Source: Zopfochytrium polystomum (taxonomy: Eukaryota > Chytridiomycota > Chytridiomycetes > Chytridiales > Chytridiaceae). From it: 64,000 nucleotides of DNA. The stretch spans positions 124,001-188,000 of the forward strand of contig JAIVFJ010000071.1 of the NCBI GenBank assembly GCA_025765615.1, given 5' to 3'. Positions within the stretch are counted from its first letter, which is position 1. The number at the start of each line of letters is the position of its first letter. The notes beneath the pieces were generated by a model. The model had not been told where the DNA came from. It was given only the letters and a program-made list of their open reading frames with translations, and ran no database searches. This document shows positions 33,715-45,271 of this stretch, piece by piece. Both the position numbers and the translations under genes were made by a program.

Positions 33715-35037
33715 ATGGGAGACTCCCAAGACAATCACGCCATGCCGCCACTGCAGAGGAAGCCCTCCCGTGATAGCGATTGCAATCACCAACCCAACCC
33801 TACGCCCGTCCGACTCACAGCGGAAAGCAACCATTGTGACACCGCCGGAGGAAGTTGTGGAGGCCTCCTGGTGGAGGACCCAGAAAGCGAGGCGGCGGTC
33901 GCCGCCAGGGAGCTCTTGGCCGTGTCTGGTCCATGGCGCGACGAGCCGGCGGCCGCACGAGCGAAGCTCTTTAGATGGTACGTGTGAGTGCGAAGAAGCG
34001 AAGCAACGCTTCCCTTAATCTGAAAACTATTTTCGCCCGCGCACAGGTACCAGCGTGGACGGCTGCCCTACTACCATTTTCGCCAGATTCCACAGTATAT
34101 GCAGGACAATCCGCAGATCCTTACAGGATATCGGGCGGGCTATACGTACCACGAAAATTGGATATCGTTATGTCATTTACACAATGAGTCGATGAACGTC
34201 TGGACGCACCTTGTGGGATCCGTCGCCTTTCTGCTGATCGCTGGGGCGGTCACCGTCGACGCGCTGAGGTCGGGGACCTGGGTAAAGGTGGGCGACACGC
34301 ATGACAAGATTGTGCTTGCCCTGTTCCTGTTGTCCTTCTCCTTCACCTACGGCGCGTCCGCCCTTTTCCACTTGCACCTGAGCCACTCGAAGCATGCCTT
34401 CACGGTCTTCGGCTGCTGGGACTACTCAGGCATCTCGGCGGGCGTCCTGGGTACGTCCTCAGCGATTCTCCAATTTCTGTTCACGTGCGAGCCGGCCACA
34501 CGCACGGGGTGGCAGCTTGCCGTCCTCTTTGTCAACGCGCTCGGTGTTGTTGGCCCTGCTTTTCCGTTTTGGCCGACCCCGGCATTCCGACCGAAGCGCG
34601 CAGCACTCTATATGGTCTCGGCGATTGTCAGCATGGGCCCGATCGCGCATTTTATCGTGCGACACGGTTTCGCCGCGCTGCCAAACCCGCACGAATACGC
34701 TGCGGTACCCGAATTCGTGGCGGGGCTGGCTGTCTGCTTTGCGGGCGTCGTGCTCTACGTCAAGAGGATGCCTGAGCGGTTGTCCCCGGGATTGTTTGAC
34801 TATTTCGGGCATAGCCACCAGATTTGGCACGCACTCTGCATTGTTTCGGCGTTGTTGCACGCCCATGTCATCCTGAGTCTGATGGTGTGGAAGTCGGCCG
34901 GCAGTCCCGCCTGGATGCCGAGCATGAGTGTAATTCGGCGTCCTTCAGTTTCCCTCCAGATGCGCTTTGGGCACAGTGTGAACATTCCATATGTGAAGTG
35001 GACACGTGTGAACTGCAAGGCTTCTATGCAAATATAG
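33715..35037 (+). CDS. PAQR / adiponectin-receptor-hemolysin III family (Izh-like)
   Basis: Two exons, 33715-33977 and 34047-35037, in matching phase give 417 residues. The family comprises seven-helix membrane proteins of the AdipoR/Izh group, linked in fungi to zinc and sterol homeostasis. Visible signatures are LTGYRAGYTYHENWISLCHL, HNESMNVWTHLVGS, the first zinc-ligand region ASALFHLHLSHS, and the C-terminal GHSHQIWHALCIVSALLHAH with the His pair. The N-terminal 110 residues are hydrophilic and acidic. The C-terminal tail beyond the last helix (about 50 residues) is not conserved. It is the only plus-strand intact gene inside the transporter array and is unrelated in sequence to it. Confidence 0.92.
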
Positions 35038-35543
35038 CCACTGAGAAAGAATATCAGATTGATGAGGAAATCGTCTTGTTTTGTGAGGAAGGCAGAGAGT
35101 AGTAGCCACAAATTTGACATAAAAAGGAGAAACGTTGCATTGCGACAGAGTGGGATTGCCAACGATTTTTCTCTAGGTACAACATCTCCCGCACGTACTA
35201 GTACTGCAAACTCTAAGTTCAAGAAGAGACAACCAGTCTATTCAACTAACTTTCAAATGCTCCGTGGAAGGATTTTGCAGGTGCGAAGTGTTGCGTCAAA
35301 ACGGATCGATCGAACAGGTACAGTTCAGAGTTGCCCAGCTTCCTCCCAACAGATAAATCGACTTAAATAATCTCCACATTCTTTTAATTACTTAAGGCAA
35401 TGAGATCAGATGGGGTAATGCGAAGTTGTCAAAAAGAAATCTTGGAGGACTAAAATAGACGAATCCCGAAAAGTGCCAATATGATATTGAAGAAAGAATC
35501 CGTAAACAAAGTCCAGTCCCAAACCGCGTAGGTAGACTTTCCC
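35038..35543. other. spacer
   Basis: AT-rich 3' region of the PAQR gene. No gene or repeat was recognised. Confidence 0.4.
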
Positions 35544-36676
35544 CTAGCGATACATCAGCAGCCGCGCGTGGATCCCCACAATGGCCACAAATCCAAGCAC
35601 TGAGTTACCCCACCAGTAGTCGAGGCTGTCATACCTGGTCGTGGCAAACAACGGGAACGCAAACAAAGATCTTCCGCAGCACCTACCCAGCCAAACAAGA
35701 AGATGTGGAGGTCGGGCAGGATCCAGTGGAGCGTGTTTTGGGCGGTCCAGCCGTACAGGAAAAGCTAGATGGGAGAATACAAGCTTACCAGAATGACGGC
35801 GGCACCAATCATAGAGAGCGCGTGGAAAGTCCACCGCCAGTTGTACCTCGACAAGGAACGGCAATGATGGAACCAAACCGGCTCGAGCGACGGCGCGAGA
35901 GAAAAGCCGATCATTCTGATTCCGATTTCCCCTGGTTTGAAGATGTCGCTGAGCCCGCCTGCGCTAATCTGTGGTGGGAGAGGAGCGGTTGGGGGAAACG
36001 GCGCAAAAGAGCAGCGTAAGCGAGAGTCTGGGCAAAAAGAAGGAGTCTCCTTACCGAGAGCGGCGCTCTGCCACCGACGACGGCAAGGAACCGGAAAATG
36101 AGCATCTCAATCAGGTTGGTGGAATACGTGCAGGCAATGTTGAAGCCCAAGAAACACTTGGCGGGGATAAGGATGACCCAGCGGCGTCCGTAAATTTCTG
36201 AAAGCGGACCAAAAGAGCGGGTCAAGAGCAAAATCCAGGACGGAATGGAAAGGATCATCTCTTGCTCACCGACGAAGTGACGCCGAAATCTGGGAGGAAA
36301 GGTAATGAGTTCAGAGTCGCAGCAGAGCTGGTTGGGAGCTCAAAGGCAAGTCCGACGTACCTCTTGAGATGAGGAGTACGGCGGACGATCGAAGAAGCCA
36401 TCGGATGATGCCAATCAAGCCGACCTGCATTGGCATTGACCACTTCTTGCCTTTTCACCATTTCCGAGGGTTTGCTGGATCGTCCGGTCCATCCCATGTT
36501 ACCTGGTCGAGCAAAAGTGAGAAAAGGCTTGGGTAGGGAGGGTCGAGTGTGACCAGCCGACAGTGATCCTTGGCTACCTCGCCTGGGCTGGGATCGTCTT
36601 CGACAGCGACTGTAGCTGTCTGCGGCTTGTCGTTGACGTCTTCCGCGTCGAGTGCTCCCGTCGGGCTCTCTGGCAC
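35544..36676 (-). pseudogene. DHA1 transporter pseudogene
   Basis: This is the second-subgroup copy most similar to copy 4, including intron and flank sequence. The start codon is GTG (36676-36674) where other copies have ATG (VPESPTGALDAEDVNDK). Exon 3 carries indels around motif A ([12 protein letters not shown] is readable but its upstream strand is out of frame). The last exon has lost most of the sequence from TM6 to TM11 and resumes at [20 protein letters not shown] before ending in HARLLMYR. Several frameshifts are present. It is clearly dead. Confidence 0.9.
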
Positions 36677-37710
36677 GGTGTGCGTGCTTGATTTCGTCGT
36701 CCCTTCAGCTCGAATGATTGCGAGCGTCGTCGGGAAGAGCGGATGGGGGGCCGTCAACCAACTGCTGCAATTACATGTGAACTGGTTGGCATGAAAGGGT
36801 ATCTATGAAAGTGGCCCCAAAAAAAGCCGTGTTTTTTTTTTTTTTTTTTTGTCTGCTCGCTCAAAAAAGCCTTGCCTCTTTTTTTTTGGGCTGGACGATT
36901 CGACGGATGTGTCCTCCGCCTCTCTGTCTGCAGGCCATTCGTGCAACCAGCGAAAACCCAACAAAAGAAAAAGAAGAAAGAAATTTTCGCTTTTTTTTTT
37001 TTTTTTTTTTTTTTTGTCCCCGACGCTGTCGCCGTCATCCCAACGGAACATTCGATATTTCAATTTCTGACTCTGCTTCGGTGACGACGAACATCCATGC
37101 CCACTGAGGTGAGAGTGAGGTTGAGGTACCGCATTCCTTCTACGCTGGTGAGCGCCGCCACCATGCTGTTAGGTTGTAGTCACGATGTGTGAGTCCAATA
37201 GTTGGATCTACGCTGTAGTTCTCCTGCCACTGGATGCTATAGCTAGATTCAACTGAAGATCTCACATATTTGGCAACGTTTCGCCTAGTGGACAAGAATT
37301 CGGCCAATACCTCTCACTGCTTCGACACATCACTCGTGCTATTATCGCCACCAACTGTGACACTTGTGTCATTCACATTCGGCAGCTCGAGAGTTTACCT
37401 ACACTAGGGAGCGAACACCAACAACAGGCGTGCTGAATGGGAGACTGGGTACTGCGGGAACAGTCGAAAGCATTCGCTCCTTTCCGGAATGGAGGAACCG
37501 GAAGTGCTATATGGCAAAGTCGATCATGCCGGGCTCCCCAGCCCCAAGTAGTGCTGTAGAGGTGCCGGGCGAAGGCACGGGTTTCGTGAGAGGAAGGCTG
37601 AAAAGGTCGTCGTCACTGAGTGGAGCCTGGATCGCACGACCAGTTGCCACATTGGTGAAAGTGGCGACTGGGCATCCGTTGAGAGATTTAAGTGCGCAGC
37701 AAAGTGAACA
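36677..37710. other. promoter remnant and spacer
   Basis: GACGGATG at 36902-36909 corresponds to the shared upstream element of the transporter copies. Poly-T runs lie at about 36832-36850 and 36991-37014. No gene was seen in 37100-37710. Confidence 0.5.
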
Positions 37711-37890
37711 CTGTGGTCTGTAAAAGTCTTCATACACTTGGACAAAACCCCTTTATTGACACATTCGAAAAACAAACAAGCAAAAGTAAAATGTGTCTAA
37801 GGAGCGGCTACCTCAATACTTGGTGGAACCCCTTTGTTTTTGATCACAGCCTCGATTCTCTTTGCATACTTTCAACTAAACATTGAAGGA
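37711..37890 (-). mobile_element. Tc1/mariner transposase C-terminal relic
   Basis: The minus strand reads KYAKRIEAVIKNKGVPPS, the typical end of a Tc1-like transposase (MPKRIxAVIxxKGGxTKY). It is followed by a 3' end whose outer sequence, on the plus strand CACTGTGGTCTGTAAAAGTC, looks like a mariner terminal repeat. The rest of the transposase is missing. Confidence 0.65.
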
Positions 37891-37957
37891 ACAATCGGAA
37901 ATTTTGGTGATGCGCCAAACAGAACGAACCGCCCTTCCCCCAAGTAATAAATCGACT

Positions 37958-38166
37958 TACAGTAGTATCCCGAAAACTTTGGGCAACCAACTAAAAATCA
38001 AGTGAAATGAACTCAAATCAAGCTCGACAGATAGGACTAGAGACTGCTGGACTCCCACAAGCAAACTGCTTTCTTTGTTTTGTCAGGTCGCCTCGCGCCC
38101 AGTCATGCTGAGTTGATTTTGACTTGTTTTCCAGGTGCACACCCACAGTTTTCGGCTGGGACTGTG
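37958..38166. mobile_element. mariner-type MITE, copy 2 (diverged)
   Basis: About 209 bp. The left end TACAGTAGTATCCCGAAAAC then TTTGGGCAACC matches the TIR of the element at 31.9 kb. The right end is a degraded inverted copy (AACTGTGGGTGTGCACC on the minus strand), ending ACTG. The left flank is TA and the right is TG. Confidence 0.65.
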
Positions 38167-38646
38167 AATCACGCTTGAACTCTCACTTATTTACCCTCAA
38201 ACAATGAGTCAGATAGGGCAATGTAAAGTTCTCAATACGACATTCATATTGATTGACGAAAATTTGAAAAACTAATAATAAAAAATCTCTTGTTTTTTTG
38301 CTTGGGAGGCTGTGTTGACTTTTAGACTTTAGACCTTTTTCTCTGCCCCTTTTACTCTCACGTGTTTGTCCATTCTCGCCTTTCTCTTTTATGCTGATTT
38401 CCAAGTCACACACGGTGTGGGAGAATCTTCATCTCATTCTCGTGTGCAGGTTTGTGACGCTGCCCTCCTTCCTCGTTGCCATCCCCCACTGTCTCTCTCT
38501 CGTCATCCTTCCTCAATATAAGTGGGAGAATCTTCATCTCATTCTCGTGTGCAGTTCCCTCCAATTCTCAACAGGCTGCTGCACACGGCACTCCCGAAAA
38601 GTGCCAATACAATGTTGAAGAAAGAAACTCGTCGGCCAAGCCAAGC

Positions 38647-40350
38647 CTAACCCGCCGCGTAAGTGGACTTTTCTCTGAAATACGCGCCATAGCGGTATAC
38701 CAGCAATGGCGCGGGGATGCCCACGATCGCAACAAATCCAAGCACCGAGTTCCCCCAGCCATAGTCGAGGCTGTCGTACATGGTCGTGGCAAACAACGGG
38801 AACGCAAAACCAAAGATGGATCGCAGCACGGACGCGGCGGCCATCGCAGACGCAGAGTACCGGCGGTAGGCGTCGACGAGGTAAATGGTGATGATGAGGA
38901 ACGGCACAGAGAACGACATTCCAAACAGGAAGATGCCGAGGTCGGGCAGGATCCAGTGGAGCGTGTTCTGGGCGGACCAGCCGTACAAGAAGAGCGATAT
39001 GGGAAGGACAAAAGCGAACGGGATGGCGACAGGGAGACGGAACTCTGGCTCTCCAACTCCGTCGTTCTGGTCGCGGAGACGGAGGTAGATTTTTTGCATG
39101 AAGGGCGCGGAACCGAGACTGCCCACGAACATGCCGAGTCCGAGGCTGATAAAGTGGAGGCCGGAGATGCCGACGGCTTGGTGGTAGCGGACGATCCAGA
39201 GCTTTGAAAACGTGGCCAGGACGAGGTACATTAGGCCGTAGATGTAGGCCATGTAGAGGGCGACGACCTGGACGATCGGCTGGGTGAAGAGCAAGATGAA
39301 GGGCCGCTTGATGGACTCGCTGAGCACGATCGAAACGCTGCCGTGGAGTGACGAGGGCGGTTTTTTCCCGATTTTCGCGGCCTTGACGGCCAGAATGCGT
39401 GGGGCGTACGTCTCGGTCAGAAGAAACAAGCTTAGGACGATGACGATGCCGCCGATCATTGAGAGCGCGTGGAAAGTCCACTGCCAGTTGTACCGCTCGA
39501 CAAGGAATGCCGCGATGATGGGACCTAAGACTGGCCCGAGCAACGGCGCGAGGGAAAAGATGATCATTCCGGGTCCGATTTCCTCAGGTTTGAAGATGTC
39601 GCTGAGCACGCCTGCGCCAACCTGGGGTGGGAGAGGAGCGGTTGGGGGAAACGGCGCAAAAGAGCAGCGTAAGCGAGAGTTTGGCCTTAAAGAAGGAGTC
39701 TTCTTACCGAGAGCGGCGCACTGCCACCGACGCCGGCAAGGAACCGGAAAATGAGCATCTCAGTCAGGTTGGTGGAATACGTGCAGGCAATGTTGAAGCC
39801 CAAGAAACACATGGCGGGGATAAGGATGACCCAGCGGCGTCCGTAGATTTCAGAAAGCGGACCAAAAAAGAGCGGGCCAAGAGCGAAAGCCAGGACAAAA
39901 ATTGAAAGGATCATCTCTTGGCTAACCGACGAAGTGACGCGGAAATCTGGGAGGAAATGCAATGAGTTCAGTAAACTCGTTCAGATCGCAGCAGAGCTTT
40001 GGTTGGGGGCTCAAAGGCGAGTTCGACGGACCTTTTGAGATGAGGGGAACCGCTGGGCCAACGATCGAAGAAGCCATTGGCCCGATTATACCAATCAAGC
40101 CGACCTGCATTGTCCTTGACCACTTCTTGCCCTTTGACCAGTTCCGAGGATTTGCGGGATCGTCTGGTCCGTCCCATGTGACCTGGTCGAGCAAAAGTGA
40201 GAAAAGGCTTGGGTAGGCAGGGTCGAGTGTGCCAAGCTGGCAGGGATCCTTGGCTACCTCGCTGGGATCGTCCTCGACGGCGAAGGCAGCGAACTGCGGC
40301 TTGTCATTGATATCTTCCGCGTTGAGAGTTACCGTCAGGCTCTCTGGCAT
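38647..40350 (-). CDS. DHA1-type MFS transporter, copy 4
   Basis: Exons 40350-40258, 40182-40032, 39946-39708 and 39621-38647 have the standard lengths of the array and give 485 residues without frameshift. The start is [20 protein letters not shown]. Motif A ([11 protein letters not shown]), [20 protein letters not shown] in TM5 and the C terminus [11 protein letters not shown] are intact. The TM5 motif differs from copies 1 and 2 (PVFGPIIGS to PVLGPIIAA), which may alter specificity. The second intron uses the unusual donor GTCCGT. The substrate is unknown. Confidence 0.9.
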
Positions 40351-40592
40351 GGTGTGCGTGCTTGATTGCGTCGTCCCTTCGGCTCGGATGATCGCTCGTG
40401 AAGCTTCGAAGCCGGTCGGTCGTCGGGGTGAGCAGGCAATTTCGGGTGGCAGATGAACATCCACGAATAATGGGGGGTACTTAAGAAAGCCTCTCAAAAC
40501 CTCTTTCTCTTTCTTCCTTCTTGTTGCCTTTCGGATCTTCGTTGAAACCCTTATTCTCAGGATACGGAGTGCGGAACTCGCGGACGCGACCG

Positions 40593-40611
40593 GACGGATG
40601 TGTCGTCCGTC
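40593..40611 (+). promoter_or_regulatory. shared upstream inverted repeat, copy 4
   Basis: GACGGA-TGTGTCG-TCCGTC, the same 6-7-6 inverted repeat as in copy 3, lies 243 bp upstream of the start. A (CT)n microsatellite follows at about 40769-40788. Confidence 0.5.
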
Positions 40612-41220
40612 GGTCAGCCGAAAATGGACGAAAGTATTTGGAAGTTTGGAAATTTTTCCTTTTTTTTTCTTTTTTTTTTCTTTGGGTCCCGCAACGCCGC
40701 CACGACGGTTGTCTTTCATGACACTGAGATCGACGATCCGCTGACAGACAGCAGGCAGCAAACCAGCCTCTCTCTCTCTCTCTCTCTCTACTTCCAGAAA
40801 AAGTATTGATTACTGTAATACTGTAATACATTAGTAATAATAATAATATGCCATTCAGCCCCCAACCTCCGCTGATTCAGCAGCTTGCCCCTCATTCCCA
40901 TCCTCCACATCATCCGTCTCCCGACGGTCGTCATCATTCAACATGGTTAAACGCATCTGAACAAGCCCACCAAACTGCCGCATCAAACTTTCCCCTCCGT
41001 CACAGGCGCGAAGACGCTAGTTTGTTCTGGTCGTTCACGGCAACGTTGGCACCGACATCCTTGGGATCAACAACCGTCGTTAAGATGAGATTCGGTTATC
41101 ATGTCGATACCAAAGAAATCGGAATCTCGCAAAGTGCAAACAGCAAACTGAAAGGAATTCCCAGCCACCAGCCCCTCATACCCCTTGAAGGTCATTTCCC
41201 TTTCCCTGCAGCGTAGGTAA

Positions 41221-42660
41221 AGATTGACCGCAGCACTGACCAAGCCGCCATCGCGGACTTCGAGTAGCGGCGGTAGTCGTCGATGAGGGTAAATGGAGAT
41301 GACGAAGAACGACAAGGAGAACGACATACCAAACGAGGAAAATACCTAGGTCGGACAGGATCCAGTGCAGCGTGTTTTGGGCGGCCCATCCCTATAAAAG
41401 CAACGAGACGGGGAGGAGGAAGGCGAACAGGATAGCGACGGGAACTCTGGCTCCGCGATGCCGTTGTTCTTTTCGCGGAGGAGGAGGTATATTTTCAGTT
41501 TCTGCATGAAGGGCACGGAGCCGATGCAGCCGATGAAGAGGCCGAGGCCCAGGCTGAGCTAGTGTAGGCCGGATATCCCTGTGGCTTGTTGGTAGCGGAG
41601 GATCCAGAGCTTTGTAAAGGTGGAGAACACCAGATATAGGAGGCCGTAGACGTCGGCCATGTAGAGGGCGACCACTTGGACGATCGGCTGGGTGAAGAGC
41701 AAGATGAAGGGCCGCTTGAGGGACTCGCCCAGCACTTGCGAGATGCTGCCGTGGAGTGACGACGGCGGGTTCTTTCCAGTTTTGGCGGCCTTGACGGCGA
41801 GCAGGCGCGGAGACTCGGTGACGAAAAAACAGGTTTACCAGAATGACGACAGCACCAATCATGGAAAGCGCGTGGAAGGTCCACTGCCAGTCGTCCCGCT
41901 CGACCAAGAACGATCCGATGATTGGACAAAGCACCGGCCCGAGCGACGGCGTAAGCGCAAAGATGATTAACGCGATGCGGATTTCCTCTGGTTTGAAGAC
42001 ATCGCGCCAACCTGCGGGGAAGCGGAAGCAGGAGGATGGAGCGAAGACAGTTCCGAGGGTGTGTGGACAATGGTTTCAAGCAGTTTGTACTGAGAGCGGC
42101 GCACTACCACCGACGCCGGCAAGGAGCCGGAAAATGAGCGTCTCCGTCAGGTTGGTTGAATAAGTGCAGACAATGTTGAAGCCCAGGAAAAAAATGTGGG
42201 CCAAGAGTGAAAGCCAGGACGAGAATGGAAAGAATCATCTCCTGGCTTACTGGCGAAGTAACACCGTAATGTGAAGAAGGCGCAAGAGCCGCTTTTAATA
42301 TTTTTTTTGTGTACGAATCCACTGCATGCGTACCTTTTGAGATGAGGGGAATAGCGGGCGCAACGATGGAGGAGCCCATTGGTCCGACAATGCTCATCAG
42401 ACCGGCTTACAGTGTCTAAAAATGGCGGATCGTCCGGTGCGTCCCATGTGACCTGTATTGGCCGGGCCAGCAAAAAATTTAGTGGCGAATGGTTGAGCCG
42501 CGGGTCGTCCGAAGAACTGCCAGTTTGAGGGCCAAGTTGGGAGGGTCCAAACTGCGAAAGGCAGTCAACGCACCTCGCTGGGATCGACTTCGACCGAAAT
42601 GGTGGCCGTTTGCTTCCTATCGACTTCCTCCGCGTTGAGCGTTCCCGTCGGGGTGCTCGG
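41221..42660 (-). pseudogene. DHA1 transporter pseudogene, heavily eroded
   Basis: Pieces of all four exons remain in order. Exon 1 (STPTGTLNAEEVDRKQTATI) has lost its ATG. Exon 2 keeps VTWDAPDDPP but has a deletion and frameshift. Exon 3 lacks the stretch that would hold motif A. Exon 4 is split over at least three frames ([20 protein letters not shown] is still readable) and lacks the proper C terminus. Confidence 0.9.
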
Positions 42661-42689
42661 TCTGGAGGTCGGAAGACGGTGTGTGGTCG

Positions 42690-43476
42690 GGGTGAAATGC
42701 TGTAGAGGATGTAATTGGAGTGCCTTTCTGCGGCATACGATGTTTATACACATCGCCAATGTTTTCGGGTTAGGGTTGGCCTCGGAGCCGTACGCACTCC
42801 CCATTGTTTTTTTGGTGCGCCGTGTCTCTTGGAAACGGTCCTTCCTCGGGATTTTATTATGAAAGACCGGACAGACGTTCATCCTCCGGTACCTGCAATG
42901 CCAAATAAATAAAATCAAATATATCGAGCGGGTATCCACTAGTCTCAATGCTGCAGATATTAATATCTCCAACAGCATGCAAATGGCTTTTTTCTTTTTT
43001 GGCATTATTTTTAATTTCTCTGATTTTGTTATAAACCGAGGCTGACGCGAGAAGTCCCCAGACTTGCTGATCTCGTTGTTCAGGTTTTCGCGTCGTGGCC
43101 ATCGAGAACCCGTTTTGGTTTGAGGTTAACGGCTGGAGGCTCGAAGGGACCTGCATCGAGCTGCGTGAGGAGCCGGTCCTGTCTTTGAGATTGTGCCCGC
43201 ATTAAGCTCCATAATAACCTAGTCTTAGCCCTTGCACATAAGCCGTCAACGGTGAGAATAGTTAGAAAGACATCCTCAGCAGACTGGATCCACGCCAATT
43301 GATGTCGCTTGCGATCAACACAGCCGTTAAAGACAGATGAGACTCGGGCATCATGTTGAGTGGATAAATGTAAAAGGAGCATCGGAGGGGAAAAAATTGG
43401 AGCCCCATTAAGTTTCTCCGGCTGGCTTGAAGAAAAAAAATTCCCGTGCACAAGCTCGTTCTCCCTCCAGTCCCAC
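42690..43476. other. spacer downstream of copy 6
   Basis: No gene was recognised. Confidence 0.4.
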
Positions 43477-45271
43477 TTATCCCGCCGCGTAGGTAGACTT
43501 GGCCCTGAAGTAAGAGCCGTAGCGGTACACCAGCAGCGGCGCGGGGATCCCCACGATCGCAATAAACCCAAGTACGGAGTTACCCCACCCGTAGTCCAGC
43601 TGGTCATACATGGTCGTGGCAAACAGCGGGAACGCAAACCCAAAGATCGATCGCAGCACCGAACCCGCCGCCATAGCGGACGCCGAGTAGCGGCGGTACG
43701 CGTCGATGAGGTAGATGGTGATGACGAGGAACGACACGGAGAACGACATGCCAAAAAGGAAGATGCCAATGTCCGGCAAGATCCAGTGGAGCGTGTTTTG
43801 TGCGGTCCATCCGTACAAGAAAAGCGAGACCGGCAGCAAGAAAGCGAACGGGATGGCGACGGGGACCCGGAACTCTGGCTCGGCGACGCCGTCGTTCTGG
43901 TCGCGGAGGCGGAAGTATATTTTCTGCATGAAGGGTGCGGAGCCAAGGCTGCCGATGAAGAGGCCGAGACCGAGGCCGAGGTAGTGGAGGCCGGAGATGC
44001 CGATGGCTTGGTGGTAGCGGACGATCCAGAGCTGGGTGAAGGTGGAGAGGACGAGGTAGAGGAGGCCGTAGACGTAGGCCATGTAGACGGCTACGACCTG
44101 GACGATGGGTTGGGTGAAGAGCAGGATGAATGGGCGCTTGATGGACTCGGCCAGCACAACCGACATGCTGCCGTGGAGCGACGAGGGCGGCTTTTTTCCC
44201 GTCTTGGCGGCCTTGACGGCCAGCAGGCGGGGTCCGTACGTCTCGGTGAGGAGGAACAAGTTTAGGAGTATGACGGCGGCACCGATGATGGAGAGGGCGT
44301 GGAAAGTCCACTGCCAAGAGTACCGCTCGACCAGGAATGAGCCGATGATGGGGCCAAAGACGGGTCCGAGCGACGGCGCGAGCGAAAAGACGATCAAGGC
44401 GATGCCGATCTCTTCCGGCTTGAAGATATCAGTCAGAACGCCTGCGCCGACCTGAGGGAATGACGGAAGACGGAAGCGGGGGAGGGGGGTATCTTGGGGT
44501 TAAAACAGCAGTGGAGCGAGTACTGGCCAATGGTGTTCAAACTGTCATTCTTACCGAGAGCGGCGCACTGCCACCGACGCCGCAGAGGAACCGAAAAAAA
44601 CAGCATCTCGGTCAAGTTTTTGGAGTACGTGCACGCAACGTTGAAGCCCAGGAAAAAAATTGCGGGGATCAGGATGACCCAGCGGCGTCCGTAGATTTCG
44701 GACAGCGGGCCGAAAAAGAGCGGACCCAGAGCGAAAGCCAGCACGAAGATGGAGAGCATCATATTTTGGATAACTGTAGATGTGACCCCGTAATCTGCAA
44801 GTGACAAAAAAAAAAAAAAACAGAAAGTTGACAATTCACCACACACCAGGTTGTGGAGAGAGTTTTGGGGAGCGTGAGGCAATTTCGGCGTACCTTCCGA
44901 GATGAGGGGGATGGCGGGAGCAACGATGGAGGAGCCCATTGGCCCGACGATGCCAATCAGCCCAATCTGTACCGTTAGGGACCACTTCCTGCCTTTGGAC
45001 CAGTTCTTTGGATTCGCGGGATCGTCGGCTCCGTCCCATTTCACCTGCATTGGTAGAGCCATGAGAAAATTTAGCGAGGGAGGGGAAGGGGCGTGCGGAG
45101 TCGGGAGTTCGTCGGAACGATTACGGGTTATTCGGTGAGTTGCTTGTGAAGAGAATCAGTCTGAAAGGCATTCAACACCACCTCGTGGGGATCGTCTTCG
45201 ACCGTAATGGTAGCGTTGTACTTGTCGCCGACGTCCTCCGCGTCGAGCGTTCCCGTCGGGGTCTCTGACAT
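43477..45271 (-). CDS. DHA1-type MFS transporter, copy 6 (one +1 frameshift)
   Basis: Exons are 45271-45182, 45044-44894, 44794-44555 and 44451-43477. The third exon is 240 nt where every other full copy has 239. The extra base lies in an A7 run (44594-44600, T7 on the coding strand) and turns [17 protein letters not shown] into an out-of-frame string. Removing one T restores it. All other motifs are intact: MSETPTGTLDAEDVGDKYNA at the start, [29 protein letters not shown], and YFRAKSTYAAG at the end. As in copy 3, it is either a fresh pseudogene or a homopolymer error. The first donor is a weak GTGGTG. Confidence 0.8.

Noticed and set aside
38476..39207. 243-codon plus-strand frame across transporter copy 4
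   Set aside because: Shadow of the minus-strand gene; comparable plus-strand shadows recur over the other copies.
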